Of a stretch of DNA of 62,555 nucleotides, positions 43,525 to 50,684 are shown piece after piece. Position numbers and translations under genes: made by a program. Under the pieces are notes generated by a model that searched no databases, was not told the DNA's origin, and was given only the letters and a program-made list of their open reading frames with translations. Every line of letters starts with the position of its first letter. Positions within the stretch are counted from its first letter, which is position 1. This DNA comes from JBHOQX01 sp042408595. GTDB lineage: Bacteria > Chloroflexota > Chloroflexia > Chloroflexales > Roseiflexaceae. Location of the stretch: assembly GCA_042408595.1 (NCBI GenBank), contig JBHOQX010000108.1:1-62555 (forward strand). The letters are read 5' to 3'.

Positions 43525-44612
43525 CTGATCGTGCCGAGCCATGTGGCGACCTCGTCGGCCGTGATCGCCTCGGCCCCCTGGCGGCCGATCAGCACGACCG
43601 GATCGCCCGGGCGCACACCGGGGATGTCGGTCACGTCGATCATCGCGGCGTCCATCGTGACACGCCCCACGACCGGGGCGCGCCGGCCACGCACCAGCAC
43701 GGCGCGCCAGGGCGGGCTGCGCCGCAGGCCATCGGCATAGCCGGCGGGGATCGTCGCGATCCGCGAGGCACGGCGGGTCACAAACGCGCCGCCGTAGGAG
43801 ATCGGCACGTCGGGCGGCACATCTTTGACCTGCGCGACCTCGCTGTAGAACGACAGGGCCGGGCGGAAACCCGCGGGCAGCGGCGTCTCCGCGGACGGGG
43901 CCAGCCCGTAGCAGGCGATGCCCGGGCGCACCATGTCGAAGCGCGCCTCCGGGAAGCGCAGCAGCGCCGCGCTGTTGGCCGCGTGGGCCACCGGCGGGCG
44001 CAGCCCGGCCCGCGCGAGGTCGTCCAGCAGCGCGGCGAAGCGGCGCAACTGCCGCCGGGCGTCCGCCTCGTCCCGCCGGTCGGCGGCGGCGAAGTGGGTG
44101 TAGATGCCGGCGACCTCCAGCCCCGGCAGGTCGCGCAGCGCGGCGACGAAGCCGCTGGCCGCCTCCGGCGCGACCCCCAGGCGGCCCATCCCAGTATCGA
44201 CCTCGACGTGGATGGAAGCTGTGCACGCACGCCGGGCAGCGGCATTCGCCAGCGCCCGCGCCAAGTCGTAGTCGAATACCGTGCAGGTGACGTGCAGGCC
44301 GAGCGCCTCCTCCGCCTGCCAGGGCGGCGTGTAGCCGAGCAGCAGGATCGGCGCGGCGATGCCCGCCGCGCGCAGCGCCCGTGCCTCGCCGAGCGTCGCC
44401 ACCGCCAGGGCCGCCGCACCGCGCGCCAGCGCTGCCCGCGCGGCCGCCGGCCCGCCGTGGCCGTAGCCGTCGGCCTTGAGCACCGCCAACAGCGGCACGC
44501 CGGCCAGCGCCCGCAGGCGAGCCACGTTCGCGCCGATGGCATCCACATCGATCTCGATCCAGGTGGGGCGGCGGGGGGATGGCCGCCGGTCAGATAGGGT
44601 GTCTCTGGTCAT
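43422..44612 (-). CDS. alr: Alanine racemase
   Basis: 396 residues. The PLP Lys is in 'LLAVLKADGYGHG', 'VDTGMGRLGVAPE' and 'HAANSAALLRFPEARFDMVR' are barrel landmarks, and the second catalytic base Tyr is in 'PISYGGAF'. The C-terminal beta domain has 'VVGRVTMDAAMIDVTDIPG' and 'ISYEVLVGISPRVPRE'. It makes D-alanine for peptidoglycan. The sequence past 'RVPRE' adds about 20 residues not usual in the family, in the region overlapping the LysM gene, so the true stop may have been lost and readthrough continues to 43422. No Tn916-like or operon partner is adjacent. Confidence 0.93.
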   Translation of the reverse strand: MTRDTLSDRRPSPRRPTWIEIDVDAIGANVARLRALAGVPLLAVLKADGYGHGGPAAARAALARGAAALAVATLGEARALRAAGIAAPILLLGYTPPWQAEEALGLHVTCTVFDYDLARALANAAARRACTASIHVEVDTGMGRLGVAPEAASGFVAALRDLPGLEVAGIYTHFAAADRRDEADARRQLRRFAALLDDLARAGLRPPVAHAANSAALLRFPEARFDMVRPGIACYGLAPSAETPLPAGFRPALSFYSEVAQVKDVPPDVPISYGGAFVTRRASRIATIPAGYADGLRRSPPWRAVLVRGRRAPVVGRVTMDAAMIDVTDIPGVRPGDPVVLIGRQGAEAITADEVATWLGTISYEVLVGISPRVPREVRLGVPEPASRGMISRWPG

Positions 44613-44884
44613 CGGTTGATATGCGTTGTCGTCTGGCCTGACTGCGCGCCCGGCGCCATTCTACACCGTTACAGGATGTACGCGGTGGAGAGGTGCGGAT
44701 GGGCAGAGCCCCTCCGAAACCCTTGCACGCGCATAGGTCTGTGGGCCGAGACGGCCTTGTGGGCGGACCGCGCAGGGCTGGTCCAGCTCTAGGGCGCGGT
44801 CCGCGCCGGGGCGGCTGCGCACCTGATCCTGCGCCCCTGTGCGCCCCTGCCTCCCGATGTTCCCTGGAACGGCGCCATCGCTAA

Positions 44885-46091
44885 TTCATCCGGCAACTCA
44901 TCTGACATTCGGGGCGGCGGCGACACCGGGCTTGCGCTTGGGCCGATGGTGGCGGCGCCGTCCCTACACAAACGGGTGCTGGTGCTTGTTCCAGGAGGCG
45001 ATCGCGGCTTCCACGGCTTGGCAGACCGCATCCCAGCTCGCGAAGCGGCGCCTCTTGAGTGCCAGTGAGCGCAGCACCTTCCACCATGGCTCGATCGAGG
45101 TCAGATAGGCGGCGTACTTCGGCTGACACACGAACTCCCAGCGTGGGTGAGGCAGCGCGAACAGCAACACGTCGCTGGCCCGATGCACATTCAGATTGTC
45201 CACCATCGCATAGATACGCTCAGTCTCGGCTCCTCCCCACGCCTCGACGTGCCCGAGAAAGTCAACCCAGTTGGCTGTCGTTCGTCCGTCGTAGAGTCGG
45301 GTGTAGGCGTCGCCCGTCGCGGGACGGAAGGCGCCGAAGATGTAGCCTTTGCCCCGACGACCATGATCGATCTCCTGGGTGGCGCGCTCGGCGGGCATCT
45401 TCGTACCGTTCTCGTGTTGCGAGGGCGCTGGTCGCACCCGCTACTTGCCGCGATGGCTCTTGGCACTCTCCGGTCCCATCTGGTCGAGGCAGACGACTAC
45501 ACTTCGCTCGGGCGCTGCGGTGTAGAGCGTTTCGATGCGCCCCTTTGTTCGGCGAACTCGGGGTCAAGGCGCTCGCCGAACCAGGTCTCTTGCTGCCGCC
45601 AGCGCAACCCCTCGGCAGAGAGGATCTCGTCAATGCGTGAGGGTTTGATAGGGATGCCCTTCTGCTCATTCAGATACGCTTCGAGGCGGTCGAGTGTCCA
45701 GCTCGCAAACGGAAGCTCAAGCTCCTGTGGTTTGGTCAGGGCCGCCGTGATAACTTCACGGATCTGGTCGGACAGGTATGTGGCAGGACGTCCTGAGCGA
45801 GCATCGTCGTGCAGTCCCGACAGACCGTGGGCGTTGAAGCGCTTGAGCCGGAGAGACACTTTTGGACGGCTGATACGAAGCTGCCGAGCGAATGACTTGG
45901 GCGGGTCCCGTCTGCGTGGGCGAGCACGATCTGGGTACGTTCCACAAGGCGTGCCTCCTCAGTTCGTGAGCGAGCCAGCTTCTCAACAGCTGTCCGTTCC
46001 CCAGCGGTCAGGTCACGGAGATGGACTTTGGTTGGCATGCGGCTCCTCCGAACGCAGATGCCGCATAATGTAACACAAGTTGCCGGATGAA
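44885..46091. mobile_element. IS630-type insertion sequence with inverted ends, degenerate
   Basis: TTCATCCGGCAACT at 44885-44898 is repeated in exact inverse at 46078-46091, and the match continues with some mismatches for about 11 more bases inward (shared ACATT). Between them is a broken IS630 transposase read on the minus strand. About 1.2 kb, the usual size for IS630. I do not see a clean TA target duplication at the ends. Confidence 0.7.
44964..46038 (-). pseudogene. IS630 family transposase, broken by frameshift and stop
   Basis: Piece 1 starts at ATG 46038: 'VHLRDLTAGERTAVEKLARS', 'RTEEARLVERTQIVLAHADG' (helix-turn-helix). After a frameshift near 45860, piece 2 is 'VSLRLKRFNAHGLSGLHDDA', 'SGRPATYLSDQIREVI', then in another frame 'ERSVVVCLDQMGPESAKS', which carries the first Asp of the DDE triad, ended by a TAG near 45437. 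Piece 3 is 'YAMVDNLNVHRASDVLL' (second Asp) and 'SIEPWWKVLRSLALKRRRFA' where the third acid lies. All catalytic parts survive but not in one frame. Confidence 0.8.
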
Positions 46092-46181
46092 CCAGTAAGC
46101 TTCGTCCGTGCGGATGGCAAAGTGCCTGATACACAGGGCATAGCGCACCCGATCAAGGAGTTTGGGCGACTCGGCTGGCAT
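46092..46181 (-). pseudogene. N-terminal fragment of a tyrosine (integron-type) integrase
   Basis: On the minus strand 'SPKLLDRVRYALCIRHFAIR' and 'TDEAYW' match the SAM-like N-terminal domain of IntI/XerC-type integrases ('PKLLDxVRxxLRxRHYSxRTExAY'). The fragment runs into the right inverted end of the IS630 element. The catalytic domain is not found on the far side of the element, so the rest has been lost. Confidence 0.65.
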
Positions 46182-46281
46182 AGATGTGGCTCCATGATGT
46201 CGGATACAGAACAATGTTATCGAACTTTTGTTCTGCTCTCCAGGTATTGCATATCTCGTCAAGCCAGAGTATACCAAAAGC

Positions 46282-46953
46282 CTATCCAAGTAACCCCGCA
46301 GCGCGGAAGGCGATCACGCCACAGGCAACGTGGAGGACGGCAAGATCGTGCGCAGGCTCCTTCTCCCAGCGGACCAGCAGGCGACGAAACCGAGTGCGCC
46401 AGATATGGCTGCGCTCGACAACCCAGTGCCGTGCCTGCTGCCCCGCCTCCCGCGCCAGTGCCTTCGCCGCCTCGCCCCACGAGCGTATGTGGGCGATGAA
46501 GCCGGACGCGGCGCGGATCGTGCGCACCGCAGCATCGGCGTAGCCGTTCGCCACACCCATGCCCTGCGGCTGCGCCTCGGTCGGATTGGGTTGCTCCACA
46601 ACGCTGCGCACGCTGGTCGCACGCACCAGCTTCATCTCATGGCGCCTCGCGCCATCAATCGACACGCCGTGCCCCTCCGTCACCAACGAGCGTTTCACGC
46701 CGTCTGTGCCCCGGTCGGTCGGATTGGGGCCGGTCTTTTCCCCCCCGAGGGGCGCTTTGGTCATCGCTACATTTATGCGCAGCCAGGCCCAAGTGATCGC
46801 CTTCAGTTCGTCCAACCGTTCGTGTCCGGCCTGCCACAGCTTCAGCAAAACACCCGCCGCAACCCCGTGGGAACAGCGGGCGTGGGCGGTGGATGTGGCA
46901 CATAACAAGGAATGCCGTTCCCTGGCGACCCGCTTCGAGAAGCTCGCCGTCAA
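46282..46953 (-). pseudogene. IS5 family transposase, 5'-truncated and eroded
   Basis: 'AAGVLLKLWQAGHERLDELK', 'AMTKAPLGGEKTGPNPTDRG', 'GVKRSLVTEGHGVSIDGARR', 'EAKALAREAGQQARHWVVER' and 'TRFRRLLVRWEKEP' follow the IS5/IS427 transposase in order. The first DDE residue sits in a mutated context ('INVAMTKAPLGG' in place of 'xDGxMTKAPLGG') and 'CLDKGYD' is now 'VANGYADA', so two catalytic acids are lost. The N-terminal helix-turn-helix is absent. Confidence 0.78.
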
Positions 46954-47054
46954 CTATCTCCAGATCGTCAAGCTTGCCTTCATTGAGCGCTATCTGCGCC
47001 TTCTGGCGCCCTAACCTATTGTCAGACAGAGCCTACTTTCCAGGAGGTCTATAA

Positions 47055-47468
47055 ATGAAAAAGAATATCGAACCGTTTATGATATCAAGAGCATTAAGCG
47101 GTCTTCTAGTCGAGATGGAGACTCAGCTCAATAATAATCCTGATATCACTCTCAGAAAATTCGTGGAAGGTCTTAGCTTCGACCCCCGAGCCTTACTGTA
47201 TAGTCCTGGATTTTCAGCATTGATCTACTTTGCACTTATTGTTCCACTTAAGGAAGCGTTGAAAAAGAATAAAAACGCTATTGAGAAGCACGAGTGGGAA
47301 AGACCGAGAAGGATACGAAACGAACTAATTCATGGCACATACACATTTAATGGGCATAATCTTGTCGTAATTGAAGAATATGGTCATCAACTTGTACTAA
47401 CCCCAGAAGAAGCTGTTCAACTTTCGAGCCGTCTTTGGGAATTACTTAGTACGGGTTCAACCTCCTAG
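47055..47468 (+). CDS. AT-rich small protein with HEPN-like RNELIH motif
   Basis: 137 residues from ATG 47055, with a perfect AGGAGG 7 bases before it. Two 60-base lines counted here have 33-35% GC, in sharp contrast to the GC-rich flanks, so the gene is a recent arrival. All-helical by eye: 'MISRALSGLLVEMETQLNNN', 'IVPLKEALKKNKNAIEKHEW', then 'RRIRNELIHGTYTF'. Arg-x4-His is the hallmark of HEPN ribonucleases and occurs in the right setting, near the end of a helix. No nucleotidyltransferase (MNT) gene lies beside it, so it is either an orphan or not a HEPN toxin. A possible role in phage defence is inference only. Confidence 0.65.
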   Translation: MKKNIEPFMISRALSGLLVEMETQLNNNPDITLRKFVEGLSFDPRALLYSPGFSALIYFALIVPLKEALKKNKNAIEKHEWERPRRIRNELIHGTYTFNGHNLVVIEEYGHQLVLTPEEAVQLSSRLWELLSTGSTS

Positions 47469-47681
47469 TATAGCGCGTTAGTTCCTAATCTATGGTGTTA
47501 CTTATTCTATTAATAGATATTAGATAGTATCAAGGTTTTTGATATGCTTATCGGCTTATTCTTTCACAGAGTAGAATCATGCCAAAGTTTGACACCATAT
47601 TGCAGAATAAACGGCCTTACGCGCCTTTACCGGCCTTGATATCGTCACCCTCACCGACTTCTTGCCGCATTTTACCAGCGC

Positions 47682-48093
47682 GACGGCACCACGACCTATG
47701 CCTACGACGCGCTGAACCGGCTGACCGCGCTTGGCGTAACCAGCAACAGCTACACCGGCGACGGCGTGCTCGTGGCACAGACGACCGGCGGCACGACGCG
47801 CTCCACCCAGGACCTCGCCGCGCCGCTCAGCCAGGTGCTGCAGGCGGCAGGAACCAACGACCTCTACGGGGAACGAACGCTTGGCCGCGGTGAGCGGCGC
47901 GAGCCGCACCTGGTACGCGACCGACGCGCTCGGCTCGGTGCGCCAGACCCAGACCGACGGCAGCGCCGGGCCGGGCACGACCAGCTACGACCCGTGCGGC
48001 ACGCTGCAGGGCGGCGCGCTGGCGCCGTTCGGCGTCATCGGCGGGGAAAGGTACGAAGCTCACCCCCGCGGCGTGCGGTACGGCCCCAGGTAG
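47682..48093 (+). pseudogene. RHS-repeat core fragment, frameshifted and truncated
   Basis: 'DGTTTYAYDALNRLTALGV', 'YTGDGVLVAQTTGG' and 'STQDLAAPLSQVLQ' are YD-repeat sequences of an RHS core. After a frameshift near 47872, 'LAAVSGASRTWYATDALGSV' and 'TSYDPCGTLQGG' follow, reaching 'FGVIGGERYEA', the point where RHS proteins normally switch to a variable toxin tail. Nothing toxin-like follows, as the DNA runs into the 3' end of the NurA-like gene. The N-terminal thousands of bases of a full RHS gene are absent. Confidence 0.75.
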
Positions 48094-49187
48094 CGCTGCA
48101 CCAGCGGCAGGCCGAACTCGTTCTGTAAGGTCGTACGCGCGCCCTCGGCGGTCGCCTCCAGCGCGCAGCCGATCTGGCGGCAGATCGCATCCGCCAGGAA
48201 CTGCGGCAGCGGCTCCTGCACCGCCTGCGCCCGCAGCGCTGCGCGGAAGGTCGCCAGCACCGCGCCCAACGGCTCGCGGGCGATCAGGGCCGCCGGCAGC
48301 TCCAGCCGGAACGCCGGCATCGCCGCCTCCGGCCGGTAGTAGATCACGTAGAGCTGCCCATACCCCTGCTCGACCGCCGCCCGCACCTCGCCGAAGTTGG
48401 GGACCCCCGGCGAGCGGTAGCCGGTGAGCAGGTGCGGCCGATCCTGTTTGATCAGCGGCGCGGGAAGCGAATACTCGCCCGGCTCCAGCACCGTCGTCCA
48501 GAGCGTGCGGTCGGTCACGGCGCCGGACATGTGCGGCGCGAGCTGGGCGACATCGTCGGCGGCGGTGGCCTGCTTGGGGTGCGCCACGACACGCCGGGAG
48601 GACAGGATGAGCCGCCAGTCCTGCTCCGCGAAGAAGGCGTCGATCGGCGGGCGGAAGGCTTCCCACCAGGTCGGCGGGCGCGGCTGGCGCATGTCTTTGG
48701 CGAAGCGCACCAGCAGCCGGTTGACCTCCAGCAACACTGAGTAGAACGAGCCGTCGAGCACGAACAGGCCGCTGGTTGTCGCCCGGATGCGCCGCGCGAG
48801 CAGCCGCAGCTCCAGGATCGTCCGCACGCCGCCGAGAATGGTCTCCAGTTCCTCGATGGGCGGCAGGAGCTGCACCAGTACGTCCTGGTCGGTCAGTGCG
48901 TCCTCCTCGACAGCCACGGCCGCGGCGGCGGCGAAGGTCGCCCCGGCGGCCTGCACCGTGGCGTGCGCGCCGTCCACGGCGCAGAGGCGGCGGGCCGGGC
49001 CGTCCGGCACGGCGCGGATGCGCCGGCTCAGCGCGGCGCGCAGCTGCTCGCGGTCCCCTTCGAGCCGGCTGAGGGTGTCGCGGCAGGCGTCGGCGCAGGC
49101 GGTGATCGCCGCCAGCACGGCCGCCGGCAGCGCGGCGGGGACCAGCTCCGGCGGGTGGGCGGGCGCCTCGGTCGTGTCCAGCATCAT
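48060..49187 (-). CDS. NurA-domain nuclease-like protein
   Basis: 375 residues from ATG 49187 (or 49184). The first acidic motif 'LCAVDGAHATVQAAGATFAA' and the second 'GLFVLDGSFYSVLLEVNRLL' carry the Asp residues that bind manganese in NurA. 'GVPNFGEVRAAVEQGYGQLY' and 'ADAICRQIGCALEAT' are in the C-terminal half. NurA proteins resect DNA ends with the HerA ATPase; HerA is not in the window. The gene overlaps the RHS remnant by about 30 bases at its 3' end, which may have added the tail 'YRTPRG'. It has its own extended -10 promoter. Confidence 0.78.
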   Translation of the reverse strand: MMLDTTEAPAHPPELVPAALPAAVLAAITACADACRDTLSRLEGDREQLRAALSRRIRAVPDGPARRLCAVDGAHATVQAAGATFAAAAAVAVEEDALTDQDVLVQLLPPIEELETILGGVRTILELRLLARRIRATTSGLFVLDGSFYSVLLEVNRLLVRFAKDMRQPRPPTWWEAFRPPIDAFFAEQDWRLILSSRRVVAHPKQATAADDVAQLAPHMSGAVTDRTLWTTVLEPGEYSLPAPLIKQDRPHLLTGYRSPGVPNFGEVRAAVEQGYGQLYVIYYRPEAAMPAFRLELPAALIAREPLGAVLATFRAALRAQAVQEPLPQFLADAICRQIGCALEATAEGARTTLQNEFGLPLVQRYLGPYRTPRG

Positions 49188-49235
49188 GGCCTCGTGTTGC
49201 ACAGAATCGCCCGAATGTGCGGAACATCTGTGCGT

Positions 49236-49244
49236 AGTATAGCA
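49236..49244 (-). promoter_or_regulatory. Extended -10 promoter of the NurA-like gene
   Basis: On the minus strand TGC TATACT, 48 bases before the ATG, identical to the boxes at 22360 and 25832. Confidence 0.5.
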
Positions 49245-49265
49245 GAGTTGTGCGTTCTGAGTTGT

Positions 49266-49307
49266 CAAGCCCCCAGTCTCCTGCCTCAAGCCTCAAGGCT
49301 CAACAAC
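49266..49307. repeat. Six-unit degenerate 7-base tandem repeat
   Basis: CAAGCCC, CCAGTCT, CCTGCCT, CAAGCCT, CAAGGCT, CAACAAC. It covers the 3' end of the formyltransferase-like gene, so its stop codon lies inside the repeat. Confidence 0.55.
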
Positions 49308-50170
49308 ACTCCCGGCGTGAATTGCACCGCGATGCGGCCGCCCTCCCGCACGTACGGCGCGGGCAGCCGGCCTTCGGCATCGAACGCGAGCGCCCCGGCG
49401 AGCAGCAGCCGCTCGCCGCCGGCCTCGACCGGATAGGGCAGGCCCCACTCGCCCGTGCCGCGCATGAAGTTGAACGCCCGCCGCGCCGGCCAGCCGGTGT
49501 CGAGCGCAAAGTCCGCCGGCGACGGGCGCGGCTCGTAGCTGCCGCCCGGCGGCTGTGGGCGGAGCGCAAGCGTCCCCTTCGCCAGCGCCCGCAGGGTGGC
49601 GGCCAAGAGCCGCCCGCCGGCCTCGGCGCAGCGCCGCTCCGCCTCGGCCCCGGAGATGCCGTCCGGCAGCGCGACGGCCTGTTGCGCCGCGATCGGGCCG
49701 GTGTCGAAGCCGGCGTCCATCCGGTGGACCGACACGCCGGCCGGATCGCCGGCGCGCAGCGTCCAGAAGAGCGGCTCCGGACCGCGGTGCGCCGGCAGCA
49801 GCGATGGGTGGACGTTCAGGAAGCCGTGGCGGGGCACGCCCAGCAGCCCCGGCGGGATCAGCCGCGGGAAGCAGGCGACGCAGGCGACATCCGGCTCGAA
49901 CGACGCCAGCGCCGCGAGCGTGTCGGGCGTATCCAGCGCGCCAAGCTCGAGCACCGGCGTCCCGCGCTCCCAGGCCGCCGTCGTGATCGAGCGCTCGGCG
50001 TAGCGCCCGGCCAGCGGCAGGCCGATGAGCGGCGGGGCTTCCAGCCGGCGCGTCGGCGCGCCAGGCGGCCCCGGCACGGCAATGATGCATGGTTCCACGC
50101 CGGCGCCTAGCAGCGTGTCGAGCACCGCCAGCGAGAAGGGGCAGCGTGTGCCGAGAAAGAGGAGGCGCAT
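49286..50170 (-). CDS. Formyltransferase-fold protein (Fmt/ArnA-like)
   Basis: 294 residues. The N-terminal formyltransferase fold opens 'MRLLFLGTRCPFSLAVLDTL', with 'DVACVACFPRLIPPGLLGVP' and 'GFLNVHPSLLPAHRGPEPLF', which carries the Asn/His of the catalytic site, then 'GFDTGPIAAQQAVAL' with the Asp. The C-terminal OB-like domain ('GTLALRPQPPGGSYEPRPSP') resembles Fmt. At this length it could be a methionyl-tRNA formyltransferase or a sugar or amino-acid formyltransferase. The neighbouring ATP-grasp ligase hints at small-molecule work. Def is not adjacent, as would be usual for fmt. Confidence 0.78.
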   Translation of the reverse strand: MRLLFLGTRCPFSLAVLDTLLGAGVEPCIIAVPGPPGAPTRRLEAPPLIGLPLAGRYAERSITTAAWERGTPVLELGALDTPDTLAALASFEPDVACVACFPRLIPPGLLGVPRHGFLNVHPSLLPAHRGPEPLFWTLRAGDPAGVSVHRMDAGFDTGPIAAQQAVALPDGISGAEAERRCAEAGGRLLAATLRALAKGTLALRPQPPGGSYEPRPSPADFALDTGWPARRAFNFMRGTGEWGLPYPVEAGGERLLLAGALAFDAEGRLPAPYVREGGRIAVQFTPGVLLSLEA

Positions 50171-50174
50171 GGCA

Positions 50175-50247
50175 TTCAGCGTGCGAAGCTCAGCGTGCAG
50201 GACTCCCCATCCAACGTTGAACCCTGAACCCTCTACGCTGAACTCCC
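50175..50247. repeat. Inverted arms of 7-base repeats between divergent genes
   Basis: Arm 1 (50175-50202): TTCAGCG, TGCGAAG, CTCAGCG, TGCAGGA. Arm 2 (50213-50247): AACGTTG, AACCCTG, AACCCTC, TACGCTG, AACTCCC, whose complement again gives TTCAGCG-like units. It abuts the yggX promoter and fills its -35 region. Confidence 0.55.
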
Positions 50248-50256
50248 TGCTATAAT
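50248..50256 (+). promoter_or_regulatory. Extended -10 promoter of yggX (perfect TATAAT)
   Basis: TGC TATAAT, 39 bases before the ATG at 50296, with 7-base repeats instead of a -35. Confidence 0.6.
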
Positions 50257-50264
50257 GATGGCAT

Positions 50265-50277
50265 ACATTCCGAATGT
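50265..50277. promoter_or_regulatory. Palindrome at the yggX transcription start
   Basis: ACATTC C GAATGT, a perfect 6+1+6 palindrome starting about 9 bases after the -10. The position suits a repressor operator. Confidence 0.45.
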
Positions 50278-50295
50278 GTCATGCGAGGTAACACG

Positions 50296-50598
50296 ATGGC
50301 GCGGATGGTCCAGTGTGTCAAACTTGGCCGCGAGCTTCCCGGTCTCGACGCGCCGCCGTTCCCCGGCCCGCTCGGGCAGCGGATTTACGAGCACGTCTCG
50401 CAGCAGGCGTGGGACATGTGGCCGCAGCAGGCGACAATCATCATCAACCACTATGGCCTGAGCCTGGCCGACCCGCAGGCGCAGCAGATTCTGATGCAGC
50501 AGATGGAAGAGTTCTACTTCGGCGAGGGCGCGCGGATGCCAGAAGGCTGGACACCGCCGGGCCAGGGCGGCAAGGGCGGGCCGCAGCGCAAGAAGTGA
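50296..50598 (+). CDS. yggX: YggX-like Fe(II)-trafficking/oxidative damage protection protein
   Basis: 100 residues from ATG 50296. Family signature 'MVQCVKLGRELPGLDAPPFP', 'GPLGQRIYEHVSQQAWDMW' and 'QQATIIINHYGLSLADPQA', then 'QQMEEFYFGEG'. The invariant Cys in 'VQCVKLG' is present. YggX helps protect Fe-S proteins from oxidants and lowers free iron effects. The C-terminus adds a short Gly/Lys tail after the core. It stands alone with its own promoter and a palindromic candidate operator. Confidence 0.9.
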   Translation: MARMVQCVKLGRELPGLDAPPFPGPLGQRIYEHVSQQAWDMWPQQATIIINHYGLSLADPQAQQILMQQMEEFYFGEGARMPEGWTPPGQGGKGGPQRKK

Positions 50599-50607
50599 GC
50601 GTAGAAG

Positions 50608-50684
50608 CCAGGGGCAATGGGCCAGGGACAAGGGAAGCCGCGCAAGCCGCTCGCAGCCCCCGGCCTTTCCCCCCTAGCCCCTGG
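50608..50684. repeat. Inverted arms of 7-base repeats between convergent genes
   Basis: Arm 1 (50608-50635): CCAGGGG, CAATGGG, CCAGGGA, CAAGGGA. Arm 2 (50664-50684): CCTTTCC, CCCCTAG, CCCCTGG, whose complement is CCAGGGG, CTAGGGG, GGAAAGG. It could fold into a hairpin and serve as a bidirectional terminator of yggX and the ATP-grasp gene. Confidence 0.6.

Noticed and set aside
43050..44597. 515-codon frame antisense to alanine racemase
   Set aside because: Alanine racemase has every catalytic motif; the antisense frame has none.
47827..49296. 489-codon frame overlapping the NurA-like gene
   Set aside because: The shifted frame is Arg/Gly/Ala-rich, while the accepted frame holds both acidic NurA motifs.
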